Assembly: GCA_934527255.1 (NCBI GenBank)
Contig: CAKTAM010000002.1
Span: forward strand, 1-41,779
DNA: 41,779 nt
From: an uncultured Oscillospiraceae bacterium
GTDB taxonomy: Bacteria; Bacillota; Clostridia; Oscillospirales; Ruminococcaceae
Direction of reading: 5' to 3'
Shown here: positions 38,328 to 41,779 of the stretch, in pieces
Numbering within the stretch: the first letter of the stretch is position 1
Layout of the letters: each line of letters starts with the position of its first letter
The notes under the pieces: model-generated
What the model saw: the letters and a program-made list of their open reading frames with translations, nothing else
What the model was told of the DNA's origin: nothing
The model's database searches: none
Translations under genes and position numbers: made by a program

Positions 38328-40423
38328 GCGGCTTCACCTCCCCACGGCGCGTACTGCAGCGTTTCGGCCTCCTGCGTGCGCACATACAGGGTCGTGCCCT
38401 GCCGGGCCGCCGCAAGGCCGTCGGTAAACAGCGGCGCGTACTCGTCGGCAAAGATCTCGTCAAAGCTCTCCAGGAAAATGTAATCGCAGCCATGCTCTTC
38501 CAGATAGGCTGCCAGCTCTCCGCAGCTGATCGCGTGGTAATACAGCGACCCATCGTCGTTTTCCGCGCTGCCCAGCGGGCCGCCGCCAAAGCTGTAATCC
38601 AGCTGCAGCGGCAGCAGCTGATAGCAATAGTTGAAATAGCGGATGCCGTTATCCTGCGTGCTGACAAAGAAGATGGGGCCGGACAGCCCGGCGCTTTCCA
38701 CCTGGCGCGTCAGCTGCTGCGCACGCGTCTCGTACTCCTTCTGCTGCACAAACGCCGTCTCGGGATAATCCAGCACCGTCATCTGCGGGCGGATCATCCA
38801 CGCTGCCGCCAGCAGCGACAGCCCCGCCGCCGCCAGCGCGCAGCCCGTCAGCAGGTGCCGGGGGCGGTCATTCCTTGCGGCGCACACCAGGTGCGTCACC
38901 GCCAGCAGAAACCAGAACAGATAATAGGTGGAGACATACCGGTTATAATCCGACAGCACCTCGGCCTGCCACGGCTTGAAAATAAACGCGTAGCTGAGGA
39001 TCAGCACCCAATAGTAGCCCACAAAGCCCAGCGTGGAAAGCACACCCGCCCAGACGGTGCGGCGGCGCTGCTGCCGGTCGCGGCACAGCGCGGCGGCCAG
39101 CACAAACAGCAGTATCACCGTCGCCGCCACCCAGAGGCCGGTGCCCGGCAGGCGGGCGGGCAGGCTGTCCTCGCCAAACAGGCGCTGCCCCACCGCCGCA
39201 CAGAACGTTCCCAGCAGCGTCATGCGCGTGTGCACAAACGCCGACAGCATATCGCGCGACGCCTTCAAAAAGCGCGCCGTACGCTCGGCGGGAAACAGCA
39301 GCTGCCGGAACCCCAGCAGCACCACCTGCAGCGTGGAAAGGCTGGTCGTGCCCACCTCGCCCGCGCTTTCGCGCAGGCTTACCACGGCGGCGACGTGCCG
39401 GTTCCACAGCAGATAGGCCGCCAACGGGGCCGCCAGCGCGCCCACGGCAAAGGCCGCGCGCCGCCAGAGCTTTTTGCCCCGTTCGCACAGCAGCGTGTCG
39501 GCAGCCGCCACCCCGGCCGCAACCAGCGCCACGGGAAAGGCGTTCTCCTTGATAAGCCCTGCCGCCGCCAGTATGGGGAAAATGCCCCACAGGCCGCGCG
39601 GCGGCGCGCCGCCTGCCGACGGCCGCTTTGCCAGCGGCGAGGGCTGCGGCTGCCCGCGGCGAGCGGCAAAATACCATGCCGCCGCACCGCCTGCCAGAAC
39701 GCCTGCCGGAATGTCACCGTAGGCGCTCATGTAGGTGTTGGTCACCTCCAGAATGCGGCAGTACTCGGTCATCAGGTACGGCGTCAGCACGCACAGCAGC
39801 GCAGCAGCCAGCCCCAGCGGATACCGTCGCCAGCTGTCTGCGGCACGCTCGGCGTCGCCCGCCAGCGCGCTGCACACCGCCGCATATGCGGCAAACAGCA
39901 GCACGTCATAGGCGACAAAGGTTTTCCACGGCGCAAACACGCCAAAGAACTGAAAGAAATAGCTGACCAGAATGGCCCCCGGCTGCTGCGCGCCCACCCA
40001 GTCCCAGCCGACGCGGGCCGTGGTGTACAGCTCGTTGTTCAGCTTGACCAGCTTGCAGGCCGTGCCCCAGAAGCTCAGCTCGTCCCATTCGGCAAACAGC
40101 GGCTTGCGCACTGCCAGCAGCAGCGCGGCCGCCGCGCTCAATGCCGCAAACAGCACAAAACCGAAATCGAACAGCGGCGGGGCGGCCGCTGTTTTCTTTT
40201 TTGGCGGCACAAAGCTCAGCACCCACAGGACGGCGGCCGCCGCATACAGCAGCCAGCCCCCCGCGCGCAGCTGCCCCGCAATGCCCCACACCGTCAGCCA
40301 CAGCAGGATCACACTGACGCTCAGCAGCGGGGTGCGGCCGCCCGCAATGCCGCAGCGGCGGTTGAAAAAGACGCAAAAGCCCAAAAACGCCGCAAAGGCA
40401 AGGGCCACATCCAGATATTGCAT
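38324..40423 (-). CDS. Large multi-pass membrane protein, GT-C glycosyltransferase-like (copy 2)
   Basis: A 699-residue protein with about a dozen hydrophobic segments followed by a soluble C-terminal domain (from about 545). The FAEWDELSFWGTACK segment in the first external loop has the acidic pair typical of GT-C enzymes, which transfer sugars from polyprenyl-phosphate donors outside the membrane. The last part (GCDYIFLESFDEIFADEYAP) matches the C-terminus of the 41037 gene. AAGGAG precedes the ATG at 40423. It lies 14 bases after the smaller partner of copy 1. Confidence 0.75.
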   Translation of the reverse strand: MQYLDVALAFAAFLGFCVFFNRRCGIAGGRTPLLSVSVILLWLTVWGIAGQLRAGGWLLYAAAAVLWVLSFVPPKKKTAAAPPLFDFGFVLFAALSAAAALLLAVRKPLFAEWDELSFWGTACKLVKLNNELYTTARVGWDWVGAQQPGAILVSYFFQFFGVFAPWKTFVAYDVLLFAAYAAVCSALAGDAERAADSWRRYPLGLAAALLCVLTPYLMTEYCRILEVTNTYMSAYGDIPAGVLAGGAAAWYFAARRGQPQPSPLAKRPSAGGAPPRGLWGIFPILAAAGLIKENAFPVALVAAGVAAADTLLCERGKKLWRRAAFAVGALAAPLAAYLLWNRHVAAVVSLRESAGEVGTTSLSTLQVVLLGFRQLLFPAERTARFLKASRDMLSAFVHTRMTLLGTFCAAVGQRLFGEDSLPARLPGTGLWVAATVILLFVLAAALCRDRQQRRRTVWAGVLSTLGFVGYYWVLILSYAFIFKPWQAEVLSDYNRYVSTYYLFWFLLAVTHLVCAARNDRPRHLLTGCALAAAGLSLLAAAWMIRPQMTVLDYPETAFVQQKEYETRAQQLTRQVESAGLSGPIFFVSTQDNGIRYFNYCYQLLPLQLDYSFGGGPLGSAENDDGSLYYHAISCGELAAYLEEHGCDYIFLESFDEIFADEYAPLFTDGLAAARQGTTLYVRTQEAETLQYAPWGGEAA

Positions 40424-40437
40424 TCTGCCGCTCCTTT

Positions 40438-41040
40438 TCAGGTTTGTTTTTTCAGGGCCGCCGCCAGCTCCTGCACGGCCAGCGCCAGCAGCGCAGGCCC
40501 GGCGGCCAGTGCCAGCAGCTGCGCCGCCGTGGGGCAAAACCACCGGGCCGCGCTGATGGGCGGGTTCAACTGCACCTGCAGCTGAAAAAACGCCCCGGCC
40601 GCCGCCGTCGGATCCAACCGCAGGCAGCAGACCGTTTCGGCCCGCGGCAGCTGAAACTCATACACCCCGGCCGCAGGGTCGCTGCGGATGGGGGTCAGAC
40701 GGCGGGCGGCAGAAAACGCCTGCCCCGGCGCGGTGGTATAGTACAGCTCCGGATCCTGTATGGGCTTGGAGGAGCGCACCGTCATGCGCAGGCCGCTGAC
40801 CGGCTGCTCCACCGTCCACAGCAGCTGCGGGTCACCGTCGGTGCTCAGCAGGCTGCCCGGCCCGAAGGTCGCCCAGGTGCGGTCATCCCGGATGGAGCTC
40901 TGTACCGCCTGCGTCACCTCCAGGTCGGCCGTCCGGCACTGCCGCAGCCCCAGCCAACCCACCGTGCGCACGGCCAGCGCCGCCAGCAGTGCCGCCGCAT
41001 AGAAAACCGCCATCAGGCGGCCAAACCGCTTTTTGCTCAT
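40438..41040 (-). CDS. Two-span membrane protein, partner of the GT-C-like protein (copy 1)
   Basis: A 200-residue protein with an N-terminal helix (about 11-30), a beta-rich outside domain and a C-terminal helix (about 170-190). LYYTTAPGQAFSAARRLTPI and FQLPRAETVCCLRLDP align with the copy at 37605-38327. GGGAGG precedes the ATG at 41040, which overlaps the stop codon of the upstream large gene by four bases. The pairing with a GT-C-like gene in both copies suggests a two-subunit complex. Confidence 0.75.
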   Translation of the reverse strand: MSKKRFGRLMAVFYAAALLAALAVRTVGWLGLRQCRTADLEVTQAVQSSIRDDRTWATFGPGSLLSTDGDPQLLWTVEQPVSGLRMTVRSSKPIQDPELYYTTAPGQAFSAARRLTPIRSDPAAGVYEFQLPRAETVCCLRLDPTAAAGAFFQLQVQLNPPISAARWFCPTAAQLLALAAGPALLALAVQELAAALKKQT

Positions 41041-41779
41041 TGCGCCGCCTCCCTGCAGGGCACAAAGCATACGCCGTACCCGCCGTCCGTGTACTCCACC
41101 CGGTAAACAACGCATTCCCCGGTATCATACCCGGCCATTCCATCGGTAAACAGCGTGCCGAACTCCCGGCGAAAATCATCGTCATCCACATCCAGCAGCA
41201 GCAGCGTACAGCCGTTTTCCCGCAGAAAGCCGCCGATGCTTTCGGCTGACAGCCGCAGCGGATACGTCTCCTGCGTCTCCACCTGCGGGGGCACAATGGT
41301 GTTGTCGCCCACCGCGTGGTAAAGGGCCAGCGGTTCCAGCGCATAGGCATACCGATACCAGCGCGCGCCGTCGTCCCACTGCGACACCAGCAGCACCCGT
41401 TCGCCGTCGGTTGCAGCGGCGGCCTTTGCCTGCCCGGCCCGTTCTTCGATCAGCGTCTGCGAATCCCAGAAGCTGGCCGACCGGGCGAAAACGGTATCCT
41501 CCGGCCGGATGTGCACCGCGCACAGCGCCAGCAGCGCCGCCGCCAGCCCCAATACCGTGACGCCCGCCGCCCGGCGGCCGCCGCGCACCGCCCACAGCAG
41601 CATGCACAGCGCCCCCAGCAGCCAGAAGAGATAGTACGAGCTCATGTAGCGCGGATACGAGGCCAACCCCCGGCCGTCCGCATCGGAAAAAACATAAACG
41701 TAGCACAGCAGCTGGAAAAAGTAATAGCCGATGAACCCCAGCCCCGAGGCCGCCGCATAGCACACCACCCGCCGACGGC
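41037..41779 (-). CDS. GT-C-like membrane protein (copy 1), 5' end beyond the window
   Basis: Only the last 246 or so codons are in the window; the frame is open to the right edge. The visible part has three or four membrane helices (GLGFIGYYFFQLLCYVYVF, SSYYLFWLLGALCMLLWAV and the next) followed by a soluble domain with LLLLDVDDDDFRREFGTLF. It aligns along its length with the C-terminal third of the 38324 gene, so the two are tandem paralogues. The true start is outside. Confidence 0.75.
   Translation of the reverse strand, partial: RRRVVCYAAASGLGFIGYYFFQLLCYVYVFSDADGRGLASYPRYMSSYYLFWLLGALCMLLWAVRGGRRAAGVTVLGLAAALLALCAVHIRPEDTVFARSASFWDSQTLIEERAGQAKAAAATDGERVLLVSQWDDGARWYRYAYALEPLALYHAVGDNTIVPPQVETQETYPLRLSAESIGGFLRENGCTLLLLDVDDDDFRREFGTLFTDGMAGYDTGECVVYRVEYTDGGYGVCFVPCREAAQ

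Overview
The window looks like a chromosomal segment of a GC-rich, anaerobic, low-oxygen Firmicute of the Clostridia, most likely a gut Oscillospiraceae/Ruminococcaceae member (Faecalibacterium/Subdoligranulum-like). The reasons are strong AGGAGG-type ribosome binding sites before nearly every gene, a complete clostridial-order Rnf complex (C-D-G-E-A-B), a zinc-type L33, a DUF1934 gene, and near-consensus TTGACA/TATAAT promoters in an otherwise GC-rich sequence. The genus assignment is inference.

Layout. 1-2733: a nagB gene and a beta-helix glycosidase-like gene (+). 2876-6510: a ribosomal/transcription cluster on the minus strand, rpmG-secE-nusG-rplK-rplA, followed by rplJ-rplL with its own consensus promoter, an L10-leader-like RNA and an attenuator-like terminator. 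6853-10283: a plus-strand cell-wall precursor block (ddl, murI, DUF1934) and an orotate-phosphoribosyltransferase-like gene. 10351-17159: a membrane-anchored SGNH hydrolase and the six-gene rnf operon (minus). 17324-18252: two small plus-strand genes.

18278-33158 is the striking part: a compact phage-like cassette of about 15 kb. A Cro-like and a CI-like regulator face away from each other across a promoter region with repeated operator-like motifs. The leftward operon then runs zinc ribbon, probable small terminase, large terminase, portal, CHAP/lectin lysin, zinc ribbon, scaffold-like protein, N4-gp56-type coat protein, head/neck and tail-nozzle-like proteins, fibres, holin and an XhlA-like protein. 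The rightward operon is repressor plus an ImmA-like metallopeptidase. I see no integrase, recombinase, replication, helicase, primase or polymerase gene. This fits a domesticated short-tailed particle, a GTA-like element or a remnant prophage.

33485-34918 holds a gene-poor stretch, a membrane zinc-ribbon protein and a 34-bp tandem repeat. 34919-35821 encodes a cysteine-synthase-fold protein that lacks the PLP lysine. 36131-41779 is a minus-strand surface-glycan operon in which a large GT-C-like membrane protein plus a smaller two-helix membrane partner appear twice in tandem, followed by a CMP-sugar-synthetase-like nucleotidyltransferase and a CBM9-like protein; the first gene runs off the right edge.
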